From Conexibacter sp. SYSU D00693 (GTDB lineage Bacteria > Actinomycetota > Thermoleophilia > Solirubrobacterales > Solirubrobacteraceae): a stretch of DNA of 64,000 nucleotides. A model generated the notes under the pieces. It made no database searches. It was not told the origin of the DNA and saw nothing but the letters and a program-made list of their open reading frames with translations. A program made the translations under genes and the position numbers. The DNA lies in NCBI RefSeq assembly GCF_017084525.1, contig NZ_CP070950.1, positions 3,100,001 to 3,164,000 on the forward strand. Direction: 5' to 3'. Positions 27,970 to 35,399 of this stretch are shown piece after piece. Position 1 is the stretch's first letter. Every line of letters starts with the position of its first letter.

Positions 27970-28647
27970 TCAGTCCTCGACGAGGAAGTCGAAGACGGCG
28001 TAGGCGAGGAGCCCGAAGACCAGATCATAGAGGCCGAGGATCGCCAGCCAGCGCCCGGGCAGCGCGCCCGCGCCCGCGGCGTCGAAGACGGGCGCGAGGG
28101 CGCGCGCCGTCCCGATGACCACCGGGACGAGCAGCGGCAGCGCGATCAGCGGGACGAGCAGGTCCCGCGCGCGCGTCTGGATGCCCAGGGCGGCGACGAG
28201 CGTCCCGACCACGGCGATGCCCGCGTCGGCGAGCAGCAGGACGACGGCGGCGCGCCACAGCAGGCCGACGTCGAGCCCCGGCTCGAGGAGCAGGAGCGCG
28301 AAGACCGGCAGCGCGAAGAGCTCGAGCAGGACCAGGAAGCTGAAGAGCGCGGTGGCCTTGGCCACGAGCAGCGCGGTGCGGTCGACCGGCGCGAGGAGGA
28401 AGCCGTCGAAGCCGCCCTCCTCCTCGTCGGTGACGAACAGCCGGTTGATGCCGAGCATCGCCGCGAAGAGCAGCGTCACGACCAGCACGCCGGCGGCGAG
28501 CTGGCCCTCGACGGTGTCGCGGTCCAGCCCGAAGTGGAAGACGACGAACGTCGTGACGCTGAACAGCGCCATGCCGGTGAGCGTCGTGGGCGCGCGCAGC
28601 TCGAGGCGCAGCTCCTTGCGCAGCAGGGCGCCGACCGCGTGCCTCAT
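27970..28647 (-). CDS. ccmB: haem exporter permease CcmB
   Basis: A 225-residue membrane protein with six hydrophobic segments, the permease of the CcmAB(C) ABC complex. Family marks are the N-terminal LLRKELRLELR, the loop LFVTDEEEGGFDGFLLAPVDR with the conserved E-x-E-x-G/D-x-L-x-L-P-like pattern, and the C-terminal LVPLIALPLLVPVVIGTARA. ATG 28647 overlaps the ccmA stop as ATGA; the longer open frame is a shadow of ccmA. Confidence 0.92.
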   Translation of the reverse strand: MRHAVGALLRKELRLELRAPTTLTGMALFSVTTFVVFHFGLDRDTVEGQLAAGVLVVTLLFAAMLGINRLFVTDEEEGGFDGFLLAPVDRTALLVAKATALFSFLVLLELFALPVFALLLLEPGLDVGLLWRAAVVLLLADAGIAVVGTLVAALGIQTRARDLLVPLIALPLLVPVVIGTARALAPVFDAAGAGALPGRWLAILGLYDLVFGLLAYAVFDFLVED

Positions 28648-29330
28648 GCGTAGAGCTCCCGCACGCGCTCGACGTCGACCTCGTCGGCGCCGGCCAGCAG
28701 CTCCTGGCGCCCCCCGCGCAGGCCCAGCACGACGTCGGCCTCCGCCAGCCCGCCTGCGGGGTCGTGGCTCGTGACGATCCGGGTGCGGCCCGACGACCGA
28801 CCCACGAGCGGCTCGAGCGCCGCGGTGGCCGCCGGGTCGAGGTTCGCGGTCGGCTCGTCGAGCAGCACGACCGGCGGGTCGTGCAGGACGGCCCGGCAGG
28901 CGGCGGCGCGCTGGACCATCCCGCGCGAGTACGTCTCGATCGGGTCGTCGGCGCGCGGGCCGAGGCCCACCTGGTCGAGCAGGGCGTCGACGCGCTCGAA
29001 CGGCGCCCGGTGCAGCCGCGCGTGGAAGCGCAGGTTCTCGCGGGCGCTGAGGTCGCGGTACAGCAGCGGCGCGTGGCCGAGCAGGCCGATGCGCCCGCGC
29101 ACCGCCCACGAGCGCCTGGGCAGGTCCTCGCCGAGCACGCGCGCGACGCCCGCGTGCGGGCGCAGCAACGTCGCCAGCACGCGCAGGAGCGTCGTCTTGC
29201 CCGCGCCGTTGGGCCCGAAGACGACGAGCGTCTGCCCGGGCTCCAGGGTGAGCGTCAGCCCGGCGAGCGCCTCGCGGTCCCCGTAGCGGCGGACGAGCCC
29301 GTCGAGCTCAAGCGCCGGGGTGCCGGCCAT
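28644..29330 (-). CDS. ccmA: haem exporter ATP-binding protein CcmA
   Basis: A 228-residue ABC ATPase. Walker A is GPNGAGKTT, the Q-loop region contains LLGHAPLLYRDLSARENL (typical of CcmA), the signature is YSRGMVQRAA, and Walker B is VVLLDEPTANLD with the H-loop in VTSHDP. It powers release of haem-CcmE by the CcmABCD complex. The start overlaps the end of moaB by 23 bases. No ccmE, ccmF or ccmH is seen in the window. Confidence 0.93.
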   Translation of the reverse strand: MAGTPALELDGLVRRYGDREALAGLTLTLEPGQTLVVFGPNGAGKTTLLRVLATLLRPHAGVARVLGEDLPRRSWAVRGRIGLLGHAPLLYRDLSARENLRFHARLHRAPFERVDALLDQVGLGPRADDPIETYSRGMVQRAAACRAVLHDPPVVLLDEPTANLDPAATAALEPLVGRSSGRTRIVTSHDPAGGLAEADVVLGLRGGRQELLAGADEVDVERVRELYA

Positions 29331-29808
29331 GGTCGCCGCGGCCGCGGATCGTGCCGACGGCGTGGCCGAGCACGGGGGCGAGGATCGGGAACAGCTGGTC
29401 GAGCGCCTTCGGGTTGCCCGGGAGGTTGACGACGAGCGTGCGGCCCGCCACGCCCGCGACCCCGCGGCTCAGGACGCCCATCGGCGTGTGCTGCAGCGAC
29501 GCGGCGCGGAAGGCCTCCTGGATGCCCGGGACCTCGCGCTCGACGACGTCGGCGGTGGCCTCGGGCGTGACGTCGTCGGGGGTCAGCCCGGTGCCGCCGG
29601 TCGTGAGGACGACGTCGAGCCCCTCGCTCACCCACGAGGCGATCCGGGCGCTGATCGCGGCGCGGTCGTCGCGGACGACGTCGGTCGCCGCGACCTCGCA
29701 GCCGGCGTCGCGCGCGAGCTCGGCCAGCCGCGGGCCGCCGCCGTCCTGCGCGTCGCCGCGGGCGACCGTCGTCGAGACCGTCAGGACGGCCGTGCGCGGG
29801 GCGCTCAC
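29308..29808 (-). CDS. moaB: molybdopterin adenylyltransferase MoaB/MogA
   Basis: A 166-residue MoCF_biosynth-domain protein that adenylylates molybdopterin before metal insertion. The signature is VVLTTGGTGLTPDDVTPEA, with the substrate-binding LSRGVAGVAGRTLVVNLPGNPKA near the end. The start is GTG at 29808. It heads the haem-export operon physically, overlapping ccmA by 23 bases, although its pathway partner moaC lies 1.4 kb upstream, beyond the glycosyltransferase gene. Confidence 0.92.
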   Translation of the reverse strand: MSAPRTAVLTVSTTVARGDAQDGGGPRLAELARDAGCEVAATDVVRDDRAAISARIASWVSEGLDVVLTTGGTGLTPDDVTPEATADVVEREVPGIQEAFRAASLQHTPMGVLSRGVAGVAGRTLVVNLPGNPKALDQLFPILAPVLGHAVGTIRGRGDHGRHPGA

Positions 29809-29818
29809 CCCGCGAGTC

Positions 29819-31138
29819 CTACCACGCCGAAGCGGTGGCTCCCCGCGTGAAGCGCTGGTCGCGGGCCTCGGCCGAGGGGCCGGGACCGGTGCGGGTGGCC
29901 ATCGCGCTGAGCAGGGAGTACGACGCGGGGCCGAGGTCCGGGACGGGCGGGGCGGGGAGCGCCAGCGGGACCTGCGCGATCGCCGTCAGGCCGTGCAGGC
30001 GGCAGACGTCGACGAGCGTCGTGAGGTCGACGGCGTCGTCGTTGGGCAGCGCGAGCTCTGCAAGGACGTCGCGGCGGATCGCCCAGGCAGGAGCCAGCGG
30101 CGAGGCGACGGCGGCCAGGTCCGGGGCGTGGACGCGCAGCAGCGGGCGGGCGACCGGCTCGTCGAGCGGGTGGGGCATCGGCGGGACGGCCTTGACGAGC
30201 ACGAGGCGCGGGTCGGCCTGGAGCGGCGCGGCGAGGACCTCCGCGGCGGCCGCCGGGTCCGGGCAGTCGTCGGGCAGGACGACGACCACGTCGGCGCCGC
30301 CGGTGCGCGCGTCGGCGAGCGCCTCGCGCAGCGCGCGGCCGCGGCTGCCGCGGGCGGCACGCAGCACGAGCGGCGGCGCGGCGGGGATGGTGGGCGCGGC
30401 GGTGTCGTCCGCGGCCGGCTGGGCCTCGTCGGCGGGGTCGAGCAGCCGCAGCGGACCGCGGCTCAGGCGGGCACCGTCGTGCGCGACGGTGCGCACGCGG
30501 GCGGCGCGCGAGTAGGCGACGCGGATGCCGGCGGCGTGCAGCGCGCGCTCCAGGGCCTCGTCCTCGCCCTCCGGGACCGCGGCCAGCCCACCGACGGCGT
30601 CGTAGGCCGCGCCGGTCAGCGCGAACGACGCGCCCGTGAACTGGTGGTGCTCGGCGTCCGGCGCGGCTTCGCGGACCGCGAGCAGGCGGCGGCGGGCGTC
30701 GGCGCTGCGCGCGGCCCGGAGCGCGGTCGGGACGGCCGCCGCGTCGCTCTCGGGCAGCTCGACCATGCCGGCCACCGCGCCCGCGCCGCCGCGCACGGCG
30801 GCGAGCTGGGCGGCGATCCAGTCGTGGGCCACGACGCTGTCCGCGTCGGTCGAGCACAGCAACCGCGGGTCCCGGCTGCGGGCGACGAGCATCCCGGCGC
30901 GCCGGGCCAGCCCCGGGCCGCGGCCTGGGCCATCGACGACGGTGACGGGCAGCCACGGGTGCGCCTGGCGCGCGGCCTCGACGGCCTCGGCCGTCCGGTC
31001 GCGGCACCGGTCGAGGACGACGACGACCTCCACGTCCCCCGGATGGACCCCGGCCTGGACGGCCAGCGCGGCGATGCACGCGCCGATCCGGTCTTCCTCG
31101 TCCCGGGCAGGGACGACCACGACGGCCTGGGGCTTCAC
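29819..31138 (-). CDS. two-part glycosyltransferase (GT2 domain plus degenerate GpgS-like domain)
   Basis: A 439-residue protein. Residues 1-225 are a GT-A family 2 domain: VVVVPARDEEDRIGACIAAL, VVVVLDRCRDRT, GPGRGPGLARRAGM, and the metal-binding STDADSVVAHDW. Residues about 250-405 resemble the second half of glucosyl-3-phosphoglycerate synthase: GSRGRALREAL, ADVVVVLPDDCPDP, LVLVKAV, VARPLLRVHAPDLAAV and GLTAIAQVPLAL. In this half the usual DxD and the VEIGLLID segment are not preserved, so it is probably non-catalytic. The sugar donor and acceptor are unknown. The start is GTG at 31138; moaB begins 10 bases downstream of its stop. Confidence 0.78.
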   Translation of the reverse strand: MKPQAVVVVPARDEEDRIGACIAALAVQAGVHPGDVEVVVVLDRCRDRTAEAVEAARQAHPWLPVTVVDGPGRGPGLARRAGMLVARSRDPRLLCSTDADSVVAHDWIAAQLAAVRGGAGAVAGMVELPESDAAAVPTALRAARSADARRRLLAVREAAPDAEHHQFTGASFALTGAAYDAVGGLAAVPEGEDEALERALHAAGIRVAYSRAARVRTVAHDGARLSRGPLRLLDPADEAQPAADDTAAPTIPAAPPLVLRAARGSRGRALREALADARTGGADVVVVLPDDCPDPAAAAEVLAAPLQADPRLVLVKAVPPMPHPLDEPVARPLLRVHAPDLAAVASPLAPAWAIRRDVLAELALPNDDAVDLTTLVDVCRLHGLTAIAQVPLALPAPPVPDLGPASYSLLSAMATRTGPGPSAEARDQRFTRGATASAW

Positions 31139-31152
31139 GGCGCTTCCCTACC

Positions 31153-31180
31153 CGGACGGACGGCACTCCATGTCCGTCCG
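31153..31180. other. inverted repeat CGGACGGAC / GTCCGTCCG
   Basis: Perfect 9-bp arms (31153-31161 and 31172-31180) separated by ten bases, in the 83-base gap between moaC and the glycosyltransferase gene. It could terminate moaC transcripts or serve as an operator for the glycosyltransferase-moaB-ccm-hem run. No T-run is present. Confidence 0.5.
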
Positions 31181-31221
31181 TGTCCGAACCAGGGCGCCGG
31201 CGGTGGCTTCCTGACCCGTGG

Positions 31222-31704
31222 TCAGTCGTCGCGGCGCCAGCTGCCCGAGCGCCCGCCCGTCTTCTCGACGAGCTCGACCGCCTCGACCACGACGCCCTTC
31301 TCGAGGCCCTTGACCATGTCGTAGACCGTGAGGGCGGCCACCGCGGCGGCGGTCATCGCCTCCATCTCGACGCCGGTGCGGGCGGTGACGGCGGCGGTCG
31401 CGACGAGCGTGACGGTCCCGGCCGGCGCGTCGACGGTCCCCTCGACGTCGCAGTGGTCGAGGCCGACGGGGTGGCAGAGGGGGATGAGCTCGCCGGTGCG
31501 CTTGGCCGCCTGGATGCCGGCGATGCGCGCGACGCCGAGGACGTCGCCCTTCGGGGCGTCGCCCGCGGCGACGGCGGCGGCGGTCTCGGGCGACATCCGC
31601 ACGACGGCGCGGGCCACCGCGCGCCGGGCGGTCTGCGGCTTGGCGCCGACGTCGACCATCCGGGCGGCGCCCTGGTCGTCGAGGTGCGTCAGCCGGCCGG
31701 CCAT
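31222..31704 (-). CDS. moaC: cyclic pyranopterin monophosphate synthase
   Basis: A 160-residue MoaC, which rearranges the MoaA product into cyclic pyranopterin monophosphate in molybdenum cofactor synthesis. Motifs: MVDVGAKPQTARRAVARA, KGDVLGVARIAGIQAAKRT, LIPLCHPVGLDHC, GVEMEAMTAAAVAALTVYDMVKG. The last contains the catalytic Asp, and its Lys is in the following KGLEKG segment. Length matches the family. It is ten bases downstream of the sirohaem synthase gene and so probably cotranscribed with it. Confidence 0.96.
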   Translation of the reverse strand: MAGRLTHLDDQGAARMVDVGAKPQTARRAVARAVVRMSPETAAAVAAGDAPKGDVLGVARIAGIQAAKRTGELIPLCHPVGLDHCDVEGTVDAPAGTVTLVATAAVTARTGVEMEAMTAAAVAALTVYDMVKGLEKGVVVEAVELVEKTGGRSGSWRRDD

Positions 31705-31714
31705 GTGGTGGGGG

Positions 31715-32458
31715 CTACGCCGCGGCGGGCGCGTGGCGCGCCTGCGCCTCGGTGATGAGCTCGCGCACGGCGGTCGTGTCGCCGGAGCGCAGGAGCTCGA
31801 TCGGGTCCGGATGGCCGTTGACGATGGCCTCGAAGAACGCCTTGCGGTCCTGGTAGGTCGGCAGCGTGCCCTTCGCCCAGCCGCGGACCTCGTTGAGCAT
31901 GACGGCGAGCGTCGCGTACTCGTCGCCGAAGAGCGAGGCGATCTCGCGCTTCATGCGCTTGGCCAGCGCGGGCGACGCGCCGGCGGTGGAGATCGCGATG
32001 GCCAGCGGGCCGGTGCGCACGATCGCCGGGAGGATGAAGTTGCACAGCGGCGGGACGTCGACGACGTTGACGAGCATCGCCCGCCGCTCGGCGTCCTCGT
32101 AGATCCCGATGTTGATGTCGGTGTCGTCGGTGCAGGCGATCACCATGAACGTGCCCTCGAGGTCCGACGGCTGGTACTCGCGCTGGTGCCAGACGACCGA
32201 GCCCTCCTGCGCCAGCTCCTCGAGCTCGGGCCCGACCTCGGGCGCCACGACGACCACGTCGCCCTCGCACGCCAGCAGGCCCTCGACCTTCTCCAGGCCG
32301 ATCTCGCCGCCGCCGACCACCAGGCACTTGCGGCCCCGCAGCTTCAGGCACGCGACGTAGAACGGCGTGTCGAGCATGTCGCGGACGCACGTCTGGTCGC
32401 AGGTCCCGCGGCGGAACTGGCAGACGCACTCCTTCCCCGAGTAGGCAGCAGCAGGCAT
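31715..32458 (-). CDS. precorrin-2 dehydrogenase / sirohydrochlorin ferrochelatase-type sirohaem synthase
   Basis: A 247-residue protein with the CysG N-terminal (Met8p-like) fold that oxidises precorrin-2 with NAD and may insert iron to make sirohaem. The Rossmann motif is [58 protein letters not shown] is conserved (given here in part as NFILPAIV and [12 protein letters not shown]). The N-terminus is unusual: C11, C13, C20 and C24 precede the Rossmann fold, a possible metal or Fe-S site absent from classic CysG/Met8p. The methyltransferase half is missing because cobA is fused to hemD at 23376. ATG 32458 has a TACCCT box nine bases upstream. Confidence 0.88.
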   Translation of the reverse strand: MPAAAYSGKECVCQFRRGTCDQTCVRDMLDTPFYVACLKLRGRKCLVVGGGEIGLEKVEGLLACEGDVVVVAPEVGPELEELAQEGSVVWHQREYQPSDLEGTFMVIACTDDTDINIGIYEDAERRAMLVNVVDVPPLCNFILPAIVRTGPLAIAISTAGASPALAKRMKREIASLFGDEYATLAVMLNEVRGWAKGTLPTYQDRKAFFEAIVNGHPDPIELLRSGDTTAVRELITEAQARHAPAAA

Positions 32459-32467
32459 CGCTGACGA

Positions 32468-32473
32468 AGGGTA
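32468..32473 (-). promoter_or_regulatory. TACCCT -10 box for the sirohaem synthase gene
   Basis: On the minus strand TACCCT lies nine bases before the ATG at 32458, with no ribosome-binding site between. The divergent MpaB-type gene has its own TACCCT at 32496-32501. Confidence 0.45.
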
Positions 32474-32519
32474 GTCCCCCCGGGTCGCTCGGCCGTACCC
32501 TCGGTGCAACCCAGGCGCG

Positions 32520-33332
32520 ATGGCCTCGTACTTCGACGACACCTCCATGCTGCGGCGCGTCCATCGCGAGCAGGCCGTGGCCCTCGGCGGCCCGCGGGCG
32601 CTGCTGATGATGGCCGCCCACCCCGTCGCCTTCGAGGGCTTCTTCATGTCGACGGGCGCCCTCGGCGACCCGTACGCCCGCCTCCAGCGCACCGCGAACG
32701 TCCTGGGCGCCATCGCCTGGCGCGACCGCGCGGAGGCCGACCGCCTCACGCGACGCGTGCGCTCCATGCACGGCAAGGTCCGTGGCGAGCTCCACGAGCC
32801 CGCGGGCCCGTTCCCCGCCGGGACGACGTACGCGGCCGACGACCCCGGCCTCCTGCTGTGGATCCTCGCCTGCCTCGTCGACTCGAGCCTGCTGGCCTAC
32901 GAGCGCTACGTCCGCGGCCTGGAGGAGGACGAGCGCGACGCCTACTGGGCCGACTACCGCCTCGTCGGCCGGCTCTTCGGGATCCCGGACGAGGCGATGC
33001 CGGGCGACTGGGCGGGCATTCGCGCGTACATGGACGAGCGCCTGGGCTCCGACGAGCTCGTCGTGACCCCCAAGGCCCGCGAGCTGGGCATCGACATCGT
33101 CATGCGCCCGCCGGTCCCGCTCGCCGCGCGTCCCCTCGTCGAGACGGTCAACCAGATCACCATCGGCCTGCTGCCCTCCCGGGTGCGCAAGGGCTATGGC
33201 CTCCGGTGGGACCCGGTCCGCGGGCTGGCGGTGCGTGGCGGGCAGGAGTACGCGCGGCGGGTGCTGGTGCCGCTGCTGCCCGAGCGGTGGCGGCTCGTGC
33301 CGAGCGCGCGGGCGCTGCGGGCGGCGGCGTAG
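32520..33332 (+). CDS. oxygenase MpaB family protein (DUF2236)
   Basis: A 270-residue, mostly helical protein of the ER-bound oxygenase MpaB / latex-clearing protein-like family. Conserved pieces are [43 protein letters not shown] and [28 protein letters not shown], which supply the His residues proposed to bind haem b. Bacterial members are haem-dependent oxygenases of unknown substrate. The ATG at 32520 follows a TACCCT box by 18 bases. It is monocistronic, and a palindromic repeat begins five bases after its stop. Confidence 0.85.
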   Translation: MASYFDDTSMLRRVHREQAVALGGPRALLMMAAHPVAFEGFFMSTGALGDPYARLQRTANVLGAIAWRDRAEADRLTRRVRSMHGKVRGELHEPAGPFPAGTTYAADDPGLLLWILACLVDSSLLAYERYVRGLEEDERDAYWADYRLVGRLFGIPDEAMPGDWAGIRAYMDERLGSDELVVTPKARELGIDIVMRPPVPLAARPLVETVNQITIGLLPSRVRKGYGLRWDPVRGLAVRGGQEYARRVLVPLLPERWRLVPSARALRAAA

Positions 33333-33337
33333 GCGAC

Positions 33338-33364
33338 GGTGGAAGGTGCCAGGCACTTTCCACC
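33338..33364. repeat. GTGCC-N-GGCAC palindromic repeat, copy 3
   Basis: GGTGGAAGGTGCC (33338-33350), central A, and GGCACTTTCCACC (33352-33364) form 13-bp arms with one mismatch. It directly follows the MpaB-type gene and could double as a terminator. Confidence 0.8.
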
Positions 33365-33394
33365 CGACGGGCGAGGCGATGGAGTTCGGCGCGG

Positions 33395-33610
33395 TGCGTC
33401 CGCTGGATGTGGAGCGCTCGCTGTTGGGCACTGAGGGAGGGAGGGCCAGGCCGCCCGGCGGTCGGAGGGGCGGTTCTGGGGTCCGGCCACACCGGCGGGA
33501 GCGGTCGGTCCGTGAGCCTGTCGCTTCCGGCGCTGTAGGGGGCCCAACTGCAGGGTGACGAGCAGTCAGCCGCGCGGGCCCCCATGGCGGTGTGGTGCGA
33601 CCACCCGTCG
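33395..33610. repeat. non-coding repeat element, copy A
   Basis: Within the 442-base gene-free block 33333-33774, this segment resembles 55705-55850. Shared blocks include GCACTG, then CCCG-CGGTCGGAGGG-CG with GGGGTCCGGC, then CTGCAG, and at the end TGGCGGTG-GGTG-GACCAC. A strong stem, GGGGGCCC/GGGCCCCC (33538-33545, 33576-33583), encloses a smaller ACTGC/GCAGT pair. No convincing reading frame is present. It may be a non-autonomous mobile element or a structured RNA. Confidence 0.5.
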
Positions 33611-33709
33611 AACCCCCAAGACCGCCCGAACCTCGCCCAGGACGGCCCGGAGGCCCGGCGGCCGCCTCGCGCACGACGCGGCCGCCGGCCGGTTGCCCTC
33701 CCTCAGTGC
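33428..33709. repeat. 14-bp perfect inverted repeat bounding the non-coding block
   Basis: GCACTGAGGGAGGG at 33428-33441 is exactly repeated in inverse orientation at 33696-33709. Flanking bases outside the arms (TCGCTGT on both copies) also agree, suggesting two inverted copies of one unit rather than a simple hairpin. Apart from repeats I see nothing in 33333-33774. Confidence 0.6.
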
Positions 33710-33774
33710 GAGACAGCGACGGCTTCGCACCCGGCGAACGCGCCGAACGGCGCGCCACCACGAACCGCCAACGC

Positions 33775-35385
33775 CTACCGCCGGGTCCGCGCCGGACTCC
33801 GCAACGCCCGCCCCACCCGCACCGCGATCCGGCCCAGCGGCACGGTCCCGTCCCGCAGCGCCCGCTCGCGATCGGCATCGCGCGCCGAGCGCAGCCGCGC
33901 GATGGCCCGCCCCGAGTCGGCGAGCGCGCCGTCGTAGGGGAACCACCAGAACGGCCGCCCCCGCGGCGGGTCCCAGGTCGTCACCTTCGGCTCGGCGCAC
34001 GTGCGCAGGGCGATCGCGCCGCGGGCGCGCCCGAGGCCCGAGCCGCCGATGCCGCCCCACGGCAGCTGCGGTGCCGAGCGTGACACGAGGTGCTGGTTCA
34101 TCCAGACCATGCCGACGCGCAGCTCGCGGGCGATGCGGGCGCCCTTGTAGCGGTCGGCGGTCCAGACGGAGGCGCCGAGGCCGAGGGCGCTCTCGTTGAC
34201 CGCCGCGATGGCGGCCTCCTCGTCGTCGACGACGCTCACGACGACGACGGGGCCTGGTGCCTCCTCGCGCAGGATCCGCGCCCCGGGCGGGACGCGGCTG
34301 AGGACGGCCGGGGCGCAGAAGGCACCAGACAGGCCCTCGACCTCGACGGGCCCGCCGCAGTGGAGGGTGGCACCCGCGGCGACCGCGTCGTCGAGGAGCT
34401 CGCGGACGCGGTCACGGCGGTCGTGGGTGACGAGCGGCCCGATCTCGGTGTCGGCGTCGCGGGGGTCACCGAGCCGGCGCGCCACGGCCTGGGCGACGAG
34501 CCCCTGGACGACTGCGTCGCCGACCTCGCGCACCGCCAGCACGCGCTTGACCGACCCGCCGGACTGGCCGGCGTTGGCGAAGGCGCCCCAGGCGATGCCC
34601 TCGATCGCGCGGGCGACGTTCGCGTCCGCGCAGACCAGCGCCGCGTCCTTGCCGCCCATCTCCAGCACCGCGCGCTTGACCCCCTGGGCGCAGCGCTCGA
34701 GCACGCCACGGCCGGCCCGCAGCGAGCCGGTGAAGCGCACCTGGTCGACGGCGCCGTCGACGAGCGCCTGGCCCGCGTCGGCGTGGCCGTGGACGACCGC
34801 GAGCAGGCCCTCCGGCAGCCCGGCGCGGGCGAAGACGCGGGCGACGCGCTCGCCCGACAGCGCCCCGTGCGGGGACGGCTTCAGGACGACGCCGTTGCCG
34901 GCCATGAGCGCGACGGCCACGTCGCCCAGCGGTGTCGCGAACGGCTCGGTCGCCGCGCCGATCACGCCGACGACGCCCAGCGGCTCGTAGCGCCAGCGCG
35001 CCCGCGTGAGCGGATGCAGCACCCGGGAGAGCGCGACGCGCTCGCCCGACAGGATCTTCGGGCCGTTCTGGGCCAGCCACTGGAGCGTCTCGATCGTCGG
35101 CAGCAGCTCGTGGAGCTCGGCCTCCGCCCGCGGGCGACCCTGCTCGCGGGAGACGAGGGCGACGACCTCCTCGCTCTCGTCGATCACGGCCTGCGCCGCG
35201 CGCGCCATGTACCGGGCGCGGTCGGCGAGGCGCAGCTGCGCCCAGAGGCGCTGGACCTCGCGGGCCTCGGCGATCGCGGCGTGCACGTCGGCGGCCGACG
35301 CGACGGGCACGGAGCCCAGCACGTCGCCGGTGGCAGGCGCGTAGGCCTCGAGGGTGCTGCGGACGGCGGCGTCGGTGCCGGGCAT
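33775..35385 (-). CDS. aldehyde dehydrogenase-family protein lacking the catalytic cysteine
   Basis: A 536-residue ALDH-superfamily protein. The NAD-binding domain is intact: PLGVVGVIGAATEPFATPL, GNGVVLKPSPHGAL, DQVRFTGSLRAGRG, and the general-base Glu242 in LEMGGKDAAL. At the nucleophile motif, usually GQxC, it reads F-A-N-A-G-Q-S-G276, so Cys is replaced by Gly (codon at 34558-34560). The Lys and Asn contacts near the end (MVWMNQHLVS) and PWGGIGGSGLGRARG are present. Without the Cys, normal aldehyde oxidation is unlikely; it may be a non-catalytic or altered-function member. ATG 35385 has a TAGGCT box 11 bases upstream. The C-terminus has an extra ~50 basic residues. Confidence 0.88.
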   Translation of the reverse strand: MPGTDAAVRSTLEAYAPATGDVLGSVPVASAADVHAAIAEAREVQRLWAQLRLADRARYMARAAQAVIDESEEVVALVSREQGRPRAEAELHELLPTIETLQWLAQNGPKILSGERVALSRVLHPLTRARWRYEPLGVVGVIGAATEPFATPLGDVAVALMAGNGVVLKPSPHGALSGERVARVFARAGLPEGLLAVVHGHADAGQALVDGAVDQVRFTGSLRAGRGVLERCAQGVKRAVLEMGGKDAALVCADANVARAIEGIAWGAFANAGQSGGSVKRVLAVREVGDAVVQGLVAQAVARRLGDPRDADTEIGPLVTHDRRDRVRELLDDAVAAGATLHCGGPVEVEGLSGAFCAPAVLSRVPPGARILREEAPGPVVVVSVVDDEEAAIAAVNESALGLGASVWTADRYKGARIARELRVGMVWMNQHLVSRSAPQLPWGGIGGSGLGRARGAIALRTCAEPKVTTWDPPRGRPFWWFPYDGALADSGRAIARLRSARDADRERALRDGTVPLGRIAVRVGRALRSPARTRR

Positions 35386-35399
35386 GCCGGCGGCCGAGC

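Noticed and set aside
33333-33774. Possible small genes in the gene-free block
   Set aside because: Frames on both strands are short, Arg/Pro-rich and without start signals; the sequence is explained by repeats.
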